Shown here: one piece after another, positions 43,774 to 54,890 of the stretch
How the letters are laid out: each line of letters begins with the position of its first letter
Numbering within the stretch: position 1 is the stretch's first letter
Assembly (NCBI GenBank): GCA_024641305.1
Contig: JAHEDI010000015.1
Span: 1-64,000, forward strand
DNA: 64,000 bases
Reading direction: 5' to 3'
Origin: a bacterium
GTDB taxonomy: Bacteria > Actinomycetota > Acidimicrobiia > Spongiisociales > JAENVV01
Notes under the pieces: model-generated
Database searches by the model: none
Told to the model about the DNA's origin: nothing
Seen by the model: the letters and a program-made list of their open reading frames with translations, nothing else
Program-made: the position numbers and the translations under genes

Positions 43774-43995
43774 ATGGATACACAAGAACCTTTGAGTGAG
43801 ACGGTCGACGATACACGCGTCGATCTGCCGGCGGACGATCTTTCCGACCCTTCGTCAATACCCGGCGCAGAGATCGAAGATGATGCGTCAATTGAGTTGG
43901 CGATCGAGGTACTCGCCGGTATGGACCCTGCGGAAGCTCCGGAGTTGGCCGATCAGGTGGCGGCCCGGTTGCGGGCTCAGCTGTCTGATCGGTGA
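43774..43995 (+). CDS. Small acidic protein ahead of tlyA
   Basis: A 73-residue acidic protein, disordered in its first half (Asp/Glu/Pro rich) with a C-terminal helix pair (IELAIEVLAGMDPAEAPELADQVAARLRAQL). M. tuberculosis has a small gene (Rv1693) in the same place between the NagD-like gene and tlyA. It overlaps tlyA by four bases. An in-frame ATG nine bases upstream is an alternative start. Function unknown. Confidence 0.72.
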   Translation: MDTQEPLSETVDDTRVDLPADDLSDPSSIPGAEIEDDASIELAIEVLAGMDPAEAPELADQVAARLRAQLSDR

Positions 43996-44723
43996 CCTGG
44001 CGCCGCCTGGATATCGTCATGGTTGAGTTAGGGATCGTTAACACGCGCTCGCAGGCCGCCCGTCTGATCGAAGATGGTCACGTCACAGTCGACGGATTGT
44101 TGGCAGACAAGGCCGCCCGCAAGATCCCGGTCGGGGTCGATATCGCCGTTCGAGATGCCGATCTGGTTGGTCGAGGTGGGGCCAAACTGCGAGGAGCGTT
44201 GGACGCTTTTGGCATTTCGGTCGCCGGCAAGCGATGCATTGACATTGGAGCATCGACCGGTGGGTTCAGCCAGCAGCTCCTGGCCGGAGAAGCCGCCGCA
44301 GTTGTCGCGGTCGACGTGGGCCACGACCAGTTGGATCAGCGGCTGCTGGCAGATACCCGGGTCGAGAATCATGAGGGGATCAACGCCCGCTATCTGGAGG
44401 TCGGTGACTTCGGTGAACGGTTTACCGTAGTAGTTGCCGATCTGTCCTTTATTAGCCTTACGTTGGTTGCTCAGGGGATCACGAACGTCGCTTCGGACGA
44501 TGCCGATCTGGTGCTGCTCGTCAAGCCGCAGTTTGAGGTCGGCAAAGACCATGTTGGCCGGACCGGCCTGATCACCGATCCCGAGTTGCACCGGCGGGCC
44601 ATTGAAGCAGTGGTAACCGAATTCACGATGCTCGGCTGGCACCTTTATCAGACAGTAGAGTCGCCAGTGGTTGGCGGCGACGGCAATCAAGAGTTCTTTG
44701 TCTGGATGAGGAAGAAGTCATGA
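43992..44723 (+). CDS. tlyA: TlyA-family rRNA 2'-O-methyltransferase
   Basis: A 243-residue protein. The N-terminal S4 RNA-binding domain (RRLDIVMVELGIVNTRSQAARLIEDGHVTVDG) is joined to an FtsJ-type methyltransferase with CIDIGASTGGFSQQLL as the SAM site and the Lys-Asp-Lys-Glu type residues including DLSFISLTLV and LVKPQFEVGK. TlyA methylates 16S and 23S rRNA riboses and its activity makes ribosomes sensitive to capreomycin. GTG start overlaps the acidic-protein gene. Confidence 0.94.
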   Translation: MTWRRLDIVMVELGIVNTRSQAARLIEDGHVTVDGLLADKAARKIPVGVDIAVRDADLVGRGGAKLRGALDAFGISVAGKRCIDIGASTGGFSQQLLAGEAAAVVAVDVGHDQLDQRLLADTRVENHEGINARYLEVGDFGERFTVVVADLSFISLTLVAQGITNVASDDADLVLLVKPQFEVGKDHVGRTGLITDPELHRRAIEAVVTEFTMLGWHLYQTVESPVVGGDGNQEFFVWMRKKS

Positions 44724-45559
44724 GAATTGGTGTCGTTATGCGCTCAAACAGTGAACGCGCCGCGGAGACCGTCGACGCCCTATCCCAATTGGCTACCCGA
44801 AGGGGACTGTCGGTGGGCGCAGTCCCTGAACATGGTTCGGGCGAACTCCTCGAACCACGCGAGATGGCCGACTGCGATGTCGTGATTGCGGTTGGTGGAG
44901 ATGGAACCGTACTTGAGGCAATACGGTACGGGGTGCCAAATGACCTTCCTGTTCTTGGTGTGAACACCGGGCGGGTCGGCTTCTTGGCTGAAGCCGAGAC
45001 AGATGACCTGGCTGCCGTCATCGATATGATCGCCGATCGTTCGTGGTCTGAAACCTCGCGGATGACGCTTTCGGCGACTATCGCAGGCAAACAATCCGGG
45101 GTTGGCCTCAACGATATCGTCGTGGAAAAGATCAAAAGTCAGCAGCTGGTTTCGCTTGAATTGCACATCGACGACGAGCGGTTCTTGACCTATCGGGCCG
45201 ATGGTCTGGTGTTCGCAACACCAACGGGTTCAACCGCATATAACCTGTCTGCGGGTGGACCGATCGTTGATCCGCTTATCGACACGATCATCGTCACCCC
45301 GGTTGCGCCCTATTCGCTGTTCTCAAGAACGTTGTGTCTGCCTCCCACCGCGCGAATTGTTTGCACCGTGACGCTTGATCGACCGGCCGGCGTATCGGTC
45401 GATGGCGTTCACATCGGGACACTCGCCCTGGACGAGTCCGTAGTCATCGAACGGGGCTCGCAGCGGGCCCGGTTCATCAGTCTTGGCAGACGGTCGTATC
45501 TCCAGACCGTCAAGTCCAAACTGAAGCTGTATGAAGGTCTGGACGGAGCGAGTTTCTGA
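44720..45559 (+). CDS. nadK: NAD kinase
   Basis: A 279-residue NAD kinase making NADP from NAD and ATP. The catalytic GGDGT motif is at residues 59-63 (VIAVGGDGTVLEA) and the second motif is VNTGRVGFLAE; the NE-containing and TPTGSTAYNLSAGGPIV region forms the NAD site. It overlaps tlyA by four bases and abuts recN, in the same order as tlyA-ppnK-recN of mycobacteria. Confidence 0.96.
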   Translation: MRIGVVMRSNSERAAETVDALSQLATRRGLSVGAVPEHGSGELLEPREMADCDVVIAVGGDGTVLEAIRYGVPNDLPVLGVNTGRVGFLAEAETDDLAAVIDMIADRSWSETSRMTLSATIAGKQSGVGLNDIVVEKIKSQQLVSLELHIDDERFLTYRADGLVFATPTGSTAYNLSAGGPIVDPLIDTIIVTPVAPYSLFSRTLCLPPTARIVCTVTLDRPAGVSVDGVHIGTLALDESVVIERGSQRARFISLGRRSYLQTVKSKLKLYEGLDGASF

Positions 45560-47146
45560 ATGATTGAGGAACTGGCCGTCGCAAATCTTGGCGTCATCGA
45601 GAGTGCCCGCATCGAACCAGGTCCCGGTCTGGTAGTGATCACGGGAGAAACCGGTACCGGGAAGACATTGTTGGCCGGAGCTGTGGGTCTCCTCATTGGT
45701 GATCCTACCCGGGCGGGTCTGATCGGCCCATACTCCGATGAAGCCAAGGTCGAAGGACGTTTTCTGGTTGGTGGAGAAGAGTTGGTGGTTTCCCGGCGAC
45801 TAATCGAGGGCCGGAGCCGTGCCTATACGAACGGTGAGATGGTGCCGCTTAAAGTCCTGGCCGACCAGGGTACGGACCTGGTCGAGATGGTCGCTCAGCA
45901 TGATCATCTGGCGATCGGCAAGGAGGCCTCGGTCTTGGCGCTGGTTGACCGACTCCTCGATGCGACCGGTGCCGAGCGGCTAAGCCAGTACCAGAGAGCC
46001 TGGCAGGAACTTGTCGATGTGCGTTCAAGCGCCCTCCAGGGTGATATTCGAAGTATTGAACGCGCCAGGGACCTGGCTGCATACGAAGCCGGGGAGATTG
46101 AAGCGTCGGGGTTTCGCCTCGGGGAGGATGACGAACTCCAGAAGGATCTGGCCCGTCGACGGAACTCGGTCGAGCTCACCGAATATCTATCTGCCGCCCA
46201 CCGTGCCTTCGATCGGGGAGCCGAGGAGATTGCAACGGCCGTAGAGGCTCTTCGGAGAGTCGGACGACTCGACGATGAACTATCCGTCGTGGGAGATCGC
46301 ACGGACGGAGTAGCCGCCGAGGTAGCCGATCTCATTCTGACAATCCGTCAGGCGATGGAATCGGTCGATCATGATCCTGAACGGCTGGAGGCTCAGGAGG
46401 CGCGGATGGCGCTGCTCGGAGATCTGCGGCGCAAGTACGGCGATTCGTTGGACGAAATCCTCGCGTACGGGGTGGCAGCCCAGGCCCGAGCCGCCGATCT
46501 GACGGCCAGTCTGGAGGCCGCCGCCTCGTTCGTCGTCGACCTGGAGCGGGCCGCGTCTGCGGCAGCGGCCGCGGCCGGGGCCCTTCGGGAAGCACGACAG
46601 GCGGCCGCCAGGCACCTGTGCGATACGGCCAAAGCGCATCTGAATGAGCTGGGATTTGCTACTCCGCACCTGTCCGTCGCGTTTGAGCCTCGTGCTCTGC
46701 GGACGACCGGTGGCTCGCACCTGACTCTTCTCTTCGCCTCCGACGATCGGCTAACCCCTGGACCCGTGAACAAGGTGGCCTCCGGGGGTGAGCTGTCCAG
46801 GCTCGTTCTGGCTTTACGACTGGCGGGCGGTGTTGGCCAGGCTCCCGTGGTGGTTTTCGACGAAATCGATGCCGGAGTTGGGGGACGAACCGCCCTGGCG
46901 CTCGGCCGGAAACTGGCCGGACTCGCCGCCGACCGGCAAGTGTTCGTGGTCACCCACCTGCCGCAAGTGGCCGCGTTTGCCGATACTCACTATGTTGTCG
47001 AGCGGACCATGGAACGAGCCGATGTCCGCTTGGTCGAAGGCGACGCCCGTATCGATGAGATCGCCAGAATGTTGGCTGGTCTTGACGATTCTCAGCAAGG
47101 TCGGGATCACGCCGCAGAACTCGTTGCCACGGCCCGGCGGCGCTAG
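45560..47146 (+). CDS. recN: DNA repair protein RecN
   Basis: A 528-residue SMC-like ATPase. N-terminal Walker A GETGTGKTLL (residues 29-36), a central helical coiled-coil region rich in Ala, Glu and Arg, and the C-terminal VASGGELSRLVLALRLAGG signature with VVVFDEIDAGVGGRTALALG Walker B. RecN acts early at double-strand breaks. It starts on the first base after the nadK stop, so synthesis is coupled. The protein is slightly shorter than typical RecN (550-590), mainly in the coiled coil. Confidence 0.95.
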   Translation: MIEELAVANLGVIESARIEPGPGLVVITGETGTGKTLLAGAVGLLIGDPTRAGLIGPYSDEAKVEGRFLVGGEELVVSRRLIEGRSRAYTNGEMVPLKVLADQGTDLVEMVAQHDHLAIGKEASVLALVDRLLDATGAERLSQYQRAWQELVDVRSSALQGDIRSIERARDLAAYEAGEIEASGFRLGEDDELQKDLARRRNSVELTEYLSAAHRAFDRGAEEIATAVEALRRVGRLDDELSVVGDRTDGVAAEVADLILTIRQAMESVDHDPERLEAQEARMALLGDLRRKYGDSLDEILAYGVAAQARAADLTASLEAAASFVVDLERAASAAAAAAGALREARQAAARHLCDTAKAHLNELGFATPHLSVAFEPRALRTTGGSHLTLLFASDDRLTPGPVNKVASGGELSRLVLALRLAGGVGQAPVVVFDEIDAGVGGRTALALGRKLAGLAADRQVFVVTHLPQVAAFADTHYVVERTMERADVRLVEGDARIDEIARMLAGLDDSQQGRDHAAELVATARRR

Positions 47147-47222
47147 TGGCTTGGTATGCCGAATCGGCTGTGGACCCGGCGACGGGCTTGGGTGTCGTGA
47201 AACAGCCAGGAAGTGACTGGAA

Positions 47223-48800
47223 GTGACCGTAAATTCAACCCAGCTGACGCCCCTTCTGTTTATGGAACGGACCGCCGAGGTGTTTGGCGACAAGGTCGGT
47301 TTCGTCCAGGGAGACCAACGTTTCACCTATCGGCAGCTGGCATCGGAGACCACCCGGCTCGCCAATGCGTTCCGGGCAGCCGGCATTGTCGACGGTGACC
47401 GGATCGCCTATCTGAGTCCGAATACAGCGCAAATGTTGATTGCGCATTTTGCCGTTCCATTGGCCAAGGCGGTGCTGGTGGCAATCAATACCCGGCTCAG
47501 CCCTCCAGAGGTGCTCGAGATCCTCAATCATTCCGGCGCCAGGCTGCTCGTAGTAGATGAGTCCTTACGGTCGGTGGTTCAACCTATTTTGGTCGAGGCT
47601 GGAGGGGTGGAGCGAGTGGTGGTGGTTTCGGTCGAGCCGACTCCAGAAAGCGACTATGCGACCTTTCTCGCCACCGGGTCCGACGATCCGATTCCCTGGC
47701 GGGTCGACGACGAATACCGGGCGATCTCAATCAACTACACCTCGGGAACCACCGGCCGACCAAAGGGAGTGCAATATACCCATCGCGGTGCCTACCTCAA
47801 CGCATTGACCGAGATCATTCACAGTCGTCATAGCCCTGAATCCGTGTATCTGTGGACCCTGCCGATGTTTCATTGCAACGGTTGGTGCACGACGTGGGGG
47901 GTGACTGCCGTCGGTGGTACTCACGTCGGGTTGCGAGCGGTCGATCCAGGAGAGATCTGGCGTCTCATCGCCGCCGAGGGTGTTTCCCATCTCAACGCTG
48001 CCCCGACCGTCTTGATCTCTCTGGCTAACCATCCGGCGGCGGTTCCCTTCAGGGGCCCCATGACGATCACGACGGCCGGAGCCCCACCCAGCCCCACGAT
48101 CATCAGCCAGATCGAAGATCTGGGGGCCACGATCGTCCATGTTTATGGGTTGACCGAAACGTACGGTCCCCACACCATCTGTGAATATCAGCCTGCCTGG
48201 GATGGCTCGACCCATCGCGCGGCGCTCTTGGCCCGTCAGGGCGTCTCGTTCATCGGGGTCGACCCAATACGGGTGGTCGACGATAATATGGACGACGTTC
48301 CCTCGGATGGAACGACCATGGGAGAGGTTGTCATGCGCGGTAACAACGTCATGGCGGGCTATTACAACGATCCTGCGGCCACCGCTGAGGCATTTCGCGG
48401 CGGGTGGTTCCACTCCGGGGACGTGGCCGTCTGGCACCCGGACGGTTACATCGAACTGCGAGACCGCTCGAAAGACATCATCATCTCCGGAGGCGAGAAC
48501 ATCTCGACAATCGAGGTTGAACAAGCGGTGATGGCTCATCCGTCAGTCCTCGAGGCGGCGGTCGTGGCGATCCCTCACGAGAAGTGGGGTGAGCGACCTA
48601 AGGCATTTGTCGTCGCCAAACCTGGTGCTGTTGTGGATCCCGAAGAGATCATCGCCTTTGTGAAGACCCGGATCGCCCGGTTCAAGGCGCCAGACGCGGT
48701 CGAAATGGTCGAACAGTTGCCGAAGACTTCGACAGGAAAGATTCAAAAGTACGTATTACGCGAACAGGAATGGGGAGACCATGCACGAAGAATCAACTGA
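47223..48800 (+). CDS. Acyl-CoA synthetase (AMP-forming)
   Basis: A 525-residue member of the ANL adenylate-forming family. The P-loop-like motif is NYTSGTTGRPKGVQ, the acyl/adenylate site is YGLTETYGP, the hinge region is YIELRDRSKDIIISGGENIS, and the catalytic C-terminal Lys lies in KTSTGKIQKYVL. It activates medium- or long-chain carboxylic acids to CoA thioesters. It starts 76 bases after recN, apparently inserted into the otherwise conserved recN-pyrG interval. GTG start with only a weak GGAA upstream. Confidence 0.93.
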   Translation: MTVNSTQLTPLLFMERTAEVFGDKVGFVQGDQRFTYRQLASETTRLANAFRAAGIVDGDRIAYLSPNTAQMLIAHFAVPLAKAVLVAINTRLSPPEVLEILNHSGARLLVVDESLRSVVQPILVEAGGVERVVVVSVEPTPESDYATFLATGSDDPIPWRVDDEYRAISINYTSGTTGRPKGVQYTHRGAYLNALTEIIHSRHSPESVYLWTLPMFHCNGWCTTWGVTAVGGTHVGLRAVDPGEIWRLIAAEGVSHLNAAPTVLISLANHPAAVPFRGPMTITTAGAPPSPTIISQIEDLGATIVHVYGLTETYGPHTICEYQPAWDGSTHRAALLARQGVSFIGVDPIRVVDDNMDDVPSDGTTMGEVVMRGNNVMAGYYNDPAATAEAFRGGWFHSGDVAVWHPDGYIELRDRSKDIIISGGENISTIEVEQAVMAHPSVLEAAVVAIPHEKWGERPKAFVVAKPGAVVDPEEIIAFVKTRIARFKAPDAVEMVEQLPKTSTGKIQKYVLREQEWGDHARRIN

Positions 48801-48803
48801 TCA

Positions 48804-48832
48804 TTTGGTCTCGGCCACTCTGATGCTACGCT
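48804..48832 (+). promoter_or_regulatory. Candidate leaderless promoter of pyrG
   Basis: TACGCT (48827-48832) lies eight bases before the GTG start; TTTGGT (48804-48809) is 17 bases upstream of it. No Shine-Dalgarno sequence is present. Confidence 0.45.
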
Positions 48833-48834
48833 GA

Positions 48835-50489
<1,655 letters not shown>

Positions 50490-50490
<1 letters not shown>

Positions 50491-51026
50491 TGCCGTTTCG
50501 TCACGTAAATCGCCAGTCTCTCGTTACCGGAGCATTTCTTTCTTTCGATCGTTTCGAGATCGAAAGCCCCGATGGGTACCGGGCCGAACGGTTCATGCTT
50601 ACCCACCCGGGTGCCGTTGCGTTGTTGCCCGTCGACGGTGACGCCGTGTTGTTGGTACGTCAGTATCGGGGGCCGGTCGACATGGAGATGTTGGAAGTAC
50701 CGGCCGGCAAACTCGATGCCGGCGAAACCGATTCTGTGGGTGCGGTACGGCGCGAGTGTGCGGAAGAGGTAGGTATGGCTCCGGGGATTATCGAACCGCT
50801 CGGACATATGTTCACGAGTCCTGGCATCACCAACGAACGGATCGATCTGTTCTGGGTCGGCGATCTCAAGCCCGTACCTGTCCGTCCCGATGGTCTCGAG
50901 GAAGAACACTCCCAGATCATTCGAGTTCCCATCGACAGCCTGGGTGAACTGGTGGCATCAGGGTCGTTGACCGACGGCAAGTCGATCGCCACGATCAGCC
51001 GGTACTTGTTACGCAATGGCGCTTGA
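50490..51026 (+). CDS. Nudix hydrolase (ADP-ribose pyrophosphatase type)
   Basis: A 178-residue ADP-ribose pyrophosphatase-like protein. The Nudix box is GKLDAGETDSVGAVRRECAEEVGM, and the family-typical PAGKLDAGE entry and proline-containing LGHMFTSPGITNERI segment follow. The GTG start overlaps the pyrG stop by one base. This matches Rv1700 of M. tuberculosis in place and type. Confidence 0.92.
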
Positions 51027-51885
51027 AAAGGCGATCGAAGACTATCTGTCATTTCTCCTTATCGAGCGCGGCCTGGCGTCAAACACGGTCGTCGCCTATC
51101 GGCGTGACCTCGGCCAGTATCGGCTGGCCGTCGGCGAGGAGCCGCTACCCGCTGACATTGAGAGGTTCGTCGAGGATCTAACCGACCTGGGCTTGGCAAC
51201 GGCAACCATCGCCAGGAAAATTGCGGCAGTGAGGGGACTGCACCGATTCCTGGTGGCCGAAGGCCTTCGAGTAGACGACCCCTCGGTGCTCATCGAGACG
51301 CCACCTCAGCCGGACTCATTGCCGAAAGCCCTTGATGTCGATGAAATGGTTCGCCTGCTGGAAGCGGCTTCAAACGTCGGTCCGACGGGCACCCGCGACC
51401 GGGCGCTGGTCGAGTTCATGTACGGATGTGGAGCACGGGTCAGCGAGGCCGTGGCACTGGACACCCATAACCTCGACCTCATCGACCGGACCGCGCTCAT
51501 CACGGGTAAAGGCAACAAGCAGCGGATGGTCCCTTTGGGATCGTTTGCCGTCGAGGCCCTTACCCAGTGGCTTGATGACCGGATCGGCTGGGTCGGCCCT
51601 GAACAGCCTGCGGTTTTTGTCAATCGTCGGGGGGGACGGCTGACCCGCCAGAGCATCTTCACTATCGTTCGGAACGCGGGAGAAGAAGCCGGCCTGGAAG
51701 GGCACGTTTCGCCGCATTCGTTGCGCCACTCTGCGGCTACCCACATGGTTGAGGGCGGTGCGGATCTTCGCAGCATTCAAGAGATGCTCGGGCACGTGAG
51801 CATTTCGACTACGCAGATCTATACCAGGGTGTCTCCCCAGCATCTCCGGGAGATCTACATCGAATCCCACCCGCGCAGCCGCTAG
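51016..51885 (+). CDS. xerD: Tyrosine recombinase XerD
   Basis: A 289-residue site-specific recombinase that resolves chromosome dimers at dif with XerC. The N-terminal SAM-like DNA-binding domain is followed by a catalytic domain with the full set Arg141, Lys165, His234, Arg237, His260 and Tyr269 (GARVSEA, GKGNKQR, HSLRHSAATH, LGHVSISTTQIYT). Its context in the pyrG-nudix-xerD block, not near any att-like repeat, shows it is the housekeeping enzyme, not a phage integrase. It overlaps the Nudix gene by 11 bases. Confidence 0.93.
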   Translation: MALEKAIEDYLSFLLIERGLASNTVVAYRRDLGQYRLAVGEEPLPADIERFVEDLTDLGLATATIARKIAAVRGLHRFLVAEGLRVDDPSVLIETPPQPDSLPKALDVDEMVRLLEAASNVGPTGTRDRALVEFMYGCGARVSEAVALDTHNLDLIDRTALITGKGNKQRMVPLGSFAVEALTQWLDDRIGWVGPEQPAVFVNRRGGRLTRQSIFTIVRNAGEEAGLEGHVSPHSLRHSAATHMVEGGADLRSIQEMLGHVSISTTQIYTRVSPQHLREIYIESHPRSR

Positions 51886-51995
51886 ACAACTTATCGGGAG
51901 CAAACACCCGGACCGACACCGGATTCGCGACTAGGCTCTTCGCAAGGCTCCCTTGGGGGGCGTGGTGGAACCATTCGTAGGATGCAGGGTGATGC

Positions 51996-52337
51996 ATGGT
52001 TGATTACGACGCAACGCGGGCCATTCTGGCCCAGGAGCGAGCCAAGCTCGTCCACCAACTCGACGAGCTCGGCGCCACAGAAACTGGTGAATTGAAGTCC
52101 GGTTTGAATCTTGGCGAGGGATTCGCGGACGCCGGTGCCATCACGGCCGAGAGAACTGAGCTGTTGGGTTTGGCAGAATCATTATCGACCCAGGTGGAAG
52201 AGGTCGATTCCGCATTGTCGGCGATCTCGGCCGGTACGTACGGCGTGTGTTCTTCTTGCGGGCAGGAGATCTCACCCGCTCGTCTTGAGGCCCGACCCTC
52301 GTCAACACTCTGTGTGGCCTGCAAGTCGAAACGCTGA
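51996..52337 (+). CDS. DksA/TraR-type zinc-finger protein
   Basis: A 113-residue protein with an N-terminal coiled coil (ATRAILAQERAKLVHQLDEL, then EALSTQVEEVDSALSAI-like helix) and a C-terminal four-cysteine zinc finger CSSCGQEI...TLCVACK (C-x2-C, 17 residues, C-x2-C). This is the DksA/TraR/RbpA-like class that acts in the RNA polymerase secondary channel. The DxxDxA loop of DksA is replaced by EGFADAGAI. It is followed without gap by an HD-domain gene. Confidence 0.85.
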   Translation: MVDYDATRAILAQERAKLVHQLDELGATETGELKSGLNLGEGFADAGAITAERTELLGLAESLSTQVEEVDSALSAISAGTYGVCSSCGQEISPARLEARPSSTLCVACKSKR

Positions 52338-52814
52338 GTGAACCTATCTCACCTGGTTCGCCGCTTCTTCGCGTTCGGGTCGGCCAAACCTCTTACTGAG
52401 AACGAGCGAAACTCGGTGGTCGCCCGGCTACCAGACCCGGCTCTTGCCGAACTCTTCTACGCGCAGCCGGTAGCCGATCAGCGACACGGATACGATGCCA
52501 GCGAATGGCTGGCCCGTCGGGAGGCCCCCCTCTGGATGGTTCAGGCAGGCATGTTGCACGATGTCGGCAAGCGACATGCCTCCTTGGGGCGATGGGGGCG
52601 AGCAATCGCCACGGCGTTTGGCTGGTTGCGGATCGTTCCACCCGGGGCCATGTCGCTCTACAATGCCCATGGTTCGACCGGGGCCGATGAGTTGACGGTC
52701 TTGCACGCGGACGCCCGCGTGGTGGCTTACACCGCCCATCACCATGGGCAGCGCCCGGTCGAGTTGGGGGTCGGCGAGTGGGAGATGCTCGACAGGGCTG
52801 ACCGCGAGAACTGA
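52338..52814 (+). CDS. HD-domain hydrolase-like protein
   Basis: A 158-residue protein with an HD motif in WMVQAGMLHDVGKRHASLG (preceded by the metal-site region QRHGYDASEWL) and a later AYTAHHHGQRP. These match the HD phosphohydrolase fold used by nucleotide phosphatases. It is short and has no second domain, so its substrate cannot be inferred. GTG start abuts the DksA-like stop codon. Confidence 0.8.
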   Translation: MNLSHLVRRFFAFGSAKPLTENERNSVVARLPDPALAELFYAQPVADQRHGYDASEWLARREAPLWMVQAGMLHDVGKRHASLGRWGRAIATAFGWLRIVPPGAMSLYNAHGSTGADELTVLHADARVVAYTAHHHGQRPVELGVGEWEMLDRADREN

Positions 52815-52856
52815 ATTCGGAGATTGCTGAATGGTTGAACAGGAAAAGGCTCACTC

Positions 52857-53615
52857 GTGACATATGAGGTCAAGACCGCAGTATTCGAAGGTCCGCTTGA
52901 TCTGTTGCTCCAGCTCATCACCCGTCGTCAGGTCGATATCACTCAGGTGAGCCTGTCGTCCATCGTTACGGAGTATCTGTCCTATCTCGACGAGATCCGG
53001 GGAATGGATCTCGAAGTTGCTTCGGAATTCCTGCTGATCGCCGCCACCCTTGTTCAGCTCAAAGCTCGGCATCTTCTCCCTGACGATGGACCTGTTGATC
53101 TTGATGAAGAGCTAGCCCTCATGGAAGAGCGCGATCGTCTGTTGGCCAGGTTGCTGGCGTGTGTCACATTCAAGGACGTGGCTGCAGTACTGCGATATCG
53201 GCTGCAGGAAGGTAACCGGTATGTGGGACGGGTCGGAGGCTTGCCGCCTGAGATCGAGTTGCCTCAACCGGAGCTCAGAATTCCGGTCGACAGTTTCGGG
53301 CTCGCCGCGATCGCCGAGACGGTTTTCAACCGTTTGCCGCTCGAGCCTGACCTCGATCATCTTGAGCTTGACCTCCCCTCGGTTCAGGATGCCATGTACG
53401 ATCTGCGCGCCAGGGTGGAGCTACTTGCCGAGGTGACATTCGAAGATCTTGTCGAGCATTGCTCGCGAAGAGTTGAGGTTGTCGCCTATTTCCTTGCACT
53501 GTTGGAATTGGCCCGCTGGGGCATGGTCCAGGTTGCTCAGACCGATTGGCTCGACCACATTCACGTAACCCACATAGGGAACATTGCACCGATGACAAGT
53601 GAATGGGGTGGCTAG
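52857..53615 (+). CDS. scpA: Segregation and condensation protein A
   Basis: A 252-residue kleisin. The N-terminal helices bind the SMC neck (VFEGPLDLLLQLITRRQVDITQVSLSSI), the middle binds ScpB, and the C-terminal winged helix (FLALLELARWGMVQVAQTDWLDHIHV) binds the SMC head. Its partner gene scpB follows at once; smc is outside the window. GTG start with AGGAAAAGG upstream. Confidence 0.95.
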   Translation: MTYEVKTAVFEGPLDLLLQLITRRQVDITQVSLSSIVTEYLSYLDEIRGMDLEVASEFLLIAATLVQLKARHLLPDDGPVDLDEELALMEERDRLLARLLACVTFKDVAAVLRYRLQEGNRYVGRVGGLPPEIELPQPELRIPVDSFGLAAIAETVFNRLPLEPDLDHLELDLPSVQDAMYDLRARVELLAEVTFEDLVEHCSRRVEVVAYFLALLELARWGMVQVAQTDWLDHIHVTHIGNIAPMTSEWGG

Positions 53616-54175
53616 TGGAAACCAAAGCATTGCTGGAAGCCATTTTGTTTGTCGCCGAGAACCCGGTCCCGGCCAGTGAGTTGGCTGAGGTGACCGAAGA
53701 GACCCAGGCGCGGATCGTCGAATTGCTCGGCGAGCTCGCCTCGGATCTTGAGACCGGACGGCGTGGACTTGCCTTACGTGAGGTTGGCGGCGGGTGGCGG
53801 TTGTACGCCCATCCCGACGCGTTTGCTCACCTGGAGCGGTATGCCGCATCGCCAACGGCCGCCAAGCTTTCCGGAGCCGCCCTTGAAACACTTGCGGTTG
53901 TGGCGTATCGCCAGCCGGTATCGCGGGGCCAGGTTGCCGAAATACGAGGAGTCGACTCGGATTCTTCACTGCGCACGCTCGAACGGAGAGGTCTCGTTCG
54001 CGAAATCGACCGCCTTCCCCTTCCAGGTAATCCGGCGACCTATGGCACCAGTGAACTGTTCTTGGAGAAGCTCGGGCTTCGGAGCCTGGCCGATCTTCCG
54101 CCGCTGGCCGATCATGTTCCACCCCGCGAAATCGTCGAGACACTGGAAGAGACCTTCCGCCCCGATAGTGCCTGA
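53615..54175 (+). CDS. scpB: Segregation and condensation protein B
   Basis: A 186-residue ScpB with two winged-helix domains: the first begins ETKALLEAILFVAENPVPASELAEV and the second contains LETLAVVAYRQPVSRGQVAEIRGVDSDSSLRTLERRGLV, the most conserved ScpB motif. I chose the GTG at 53615, whose first base is the last base of the scpA stop, giving the family's usual N-terminus; an in-frame ATG 12 bases upstream is an alternative. Confidence 0.93.
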   Translation: METKALLEAILFVAENPVPASELAEVTEETQARIVELLGELASDLETGRRGLALREVGGGWRLYAHPDAFAHLERYAASPTAAKLSGAALETLAVVAYRQPVSRGQVAEIRGVDSDSSLRTLERRGLVREIDRLPLPGNPATYGTSELFLEKLGLRSLADLPPLADHVPPREIVETLEETFRPDSA

Positions 54176-54890
54176 GACCGAAAAGCTTCAAAAGGTCATT
54201 GCCCGATCGGGTGTCGCTTCAAGGCGTCGAGCCGAGATGCTGATCGGGGAACGTCGGGTGACGGTAGACGGGGTAGTGGCCCACCTCGGGATGCGAGTTG
54301 ATCCCTCGACGGCGACCGTGGTGGTCGACGGTGCCACGATCCCGGTTGACCCTTCGTTCGTGTATTACCTGCTCAACAAGCCGATCGGGGTGGTTTCGAC
54401 TGCGGACGATCCCCAAGGCAGGGAGACGGTCGTCAATCTGATCCCCACGGATGGTCGTATCTACCCGGTTGGCCGTCTCGATCAGGACTCAGGGGGCCTG
54501 TTGATCTTGACGAACGACGGGACCTTGACCGCGAGGCTTACCCACCCCCGCTACAACGTTGCCAAGGTTTACAACGTCCTTGTCGAGGGCCTTGTTTCCA
54601 AAACCGTCGTCAGCCAGTTCACAGATGGAATCGAACTCGACGACGGTGTCGCCTCTGCAGAGTCGGCCAAAGTGATCGATCGTTTTGGAAATCAAACCAT
54701 GCTTGAACTGGTTTTGACGGAGGGACGCAACCGGGAGATTCGACGGATGGCTGAGACGGTTGGCCATCCGGTCGTTTCGTTGTTTCGCGTGGCGATCGGT
54801 CCGATTCGCGATCCTGGGTTACGGTCGGGCACGTGGCGAGAGTTGACTACCGATGAGGTTAGGGCTCTCTATGACGCTACCCATGACTGA
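54168..54890 (+). CDS. rluB: 23S rRNA pseudouridine synthase RluB-like
   Basis: A 240-residue RsuA/RluB-type enzyme. An N-terminal S4 domain (KLQKVIARSGVASRRRAEMLIGERRVTVDG) precedes the catalytic domain with Asp in PVGRLDQDSGGLLILTNDG and motif EGRNREIRRMAETVG. It converts a uridine of 23S (or 16S) rRNA to pseudouridine. GTG start overlaps scpB by eight bases. The open frame continues far upstream but that part is antisense-free overlap with scpB in another frame and is not translated. Confidence 0.93.
   Translation: MPETEKLQKVIARSGVASRRRAEMLIGERRVTVDGVVAHLGMRVDPSTATVVVDGATIPVDPSFVYYLLNKPIGVVSTADDPQGRETVVNLIPTDGRIYPVGRLDQDSGGLLILTNDGTLTARLTHPRYNVAKVYNVLVEGLVSKTVVSQFTDGIELDDGVASAESAKVIDRFGNQTMLELVLTEGRNREIRRMAETVGHPVVSLFRVAIGPIRDPGLRSGTWRELTTDEVRALYDATHD

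Noticed and set aside
51016-51885. XerD as a phage or island integrase
   Set aside because: It lies in the conserved pyrG-nudix-xerD block, and no flanking direct repeats or mobile genes are present.
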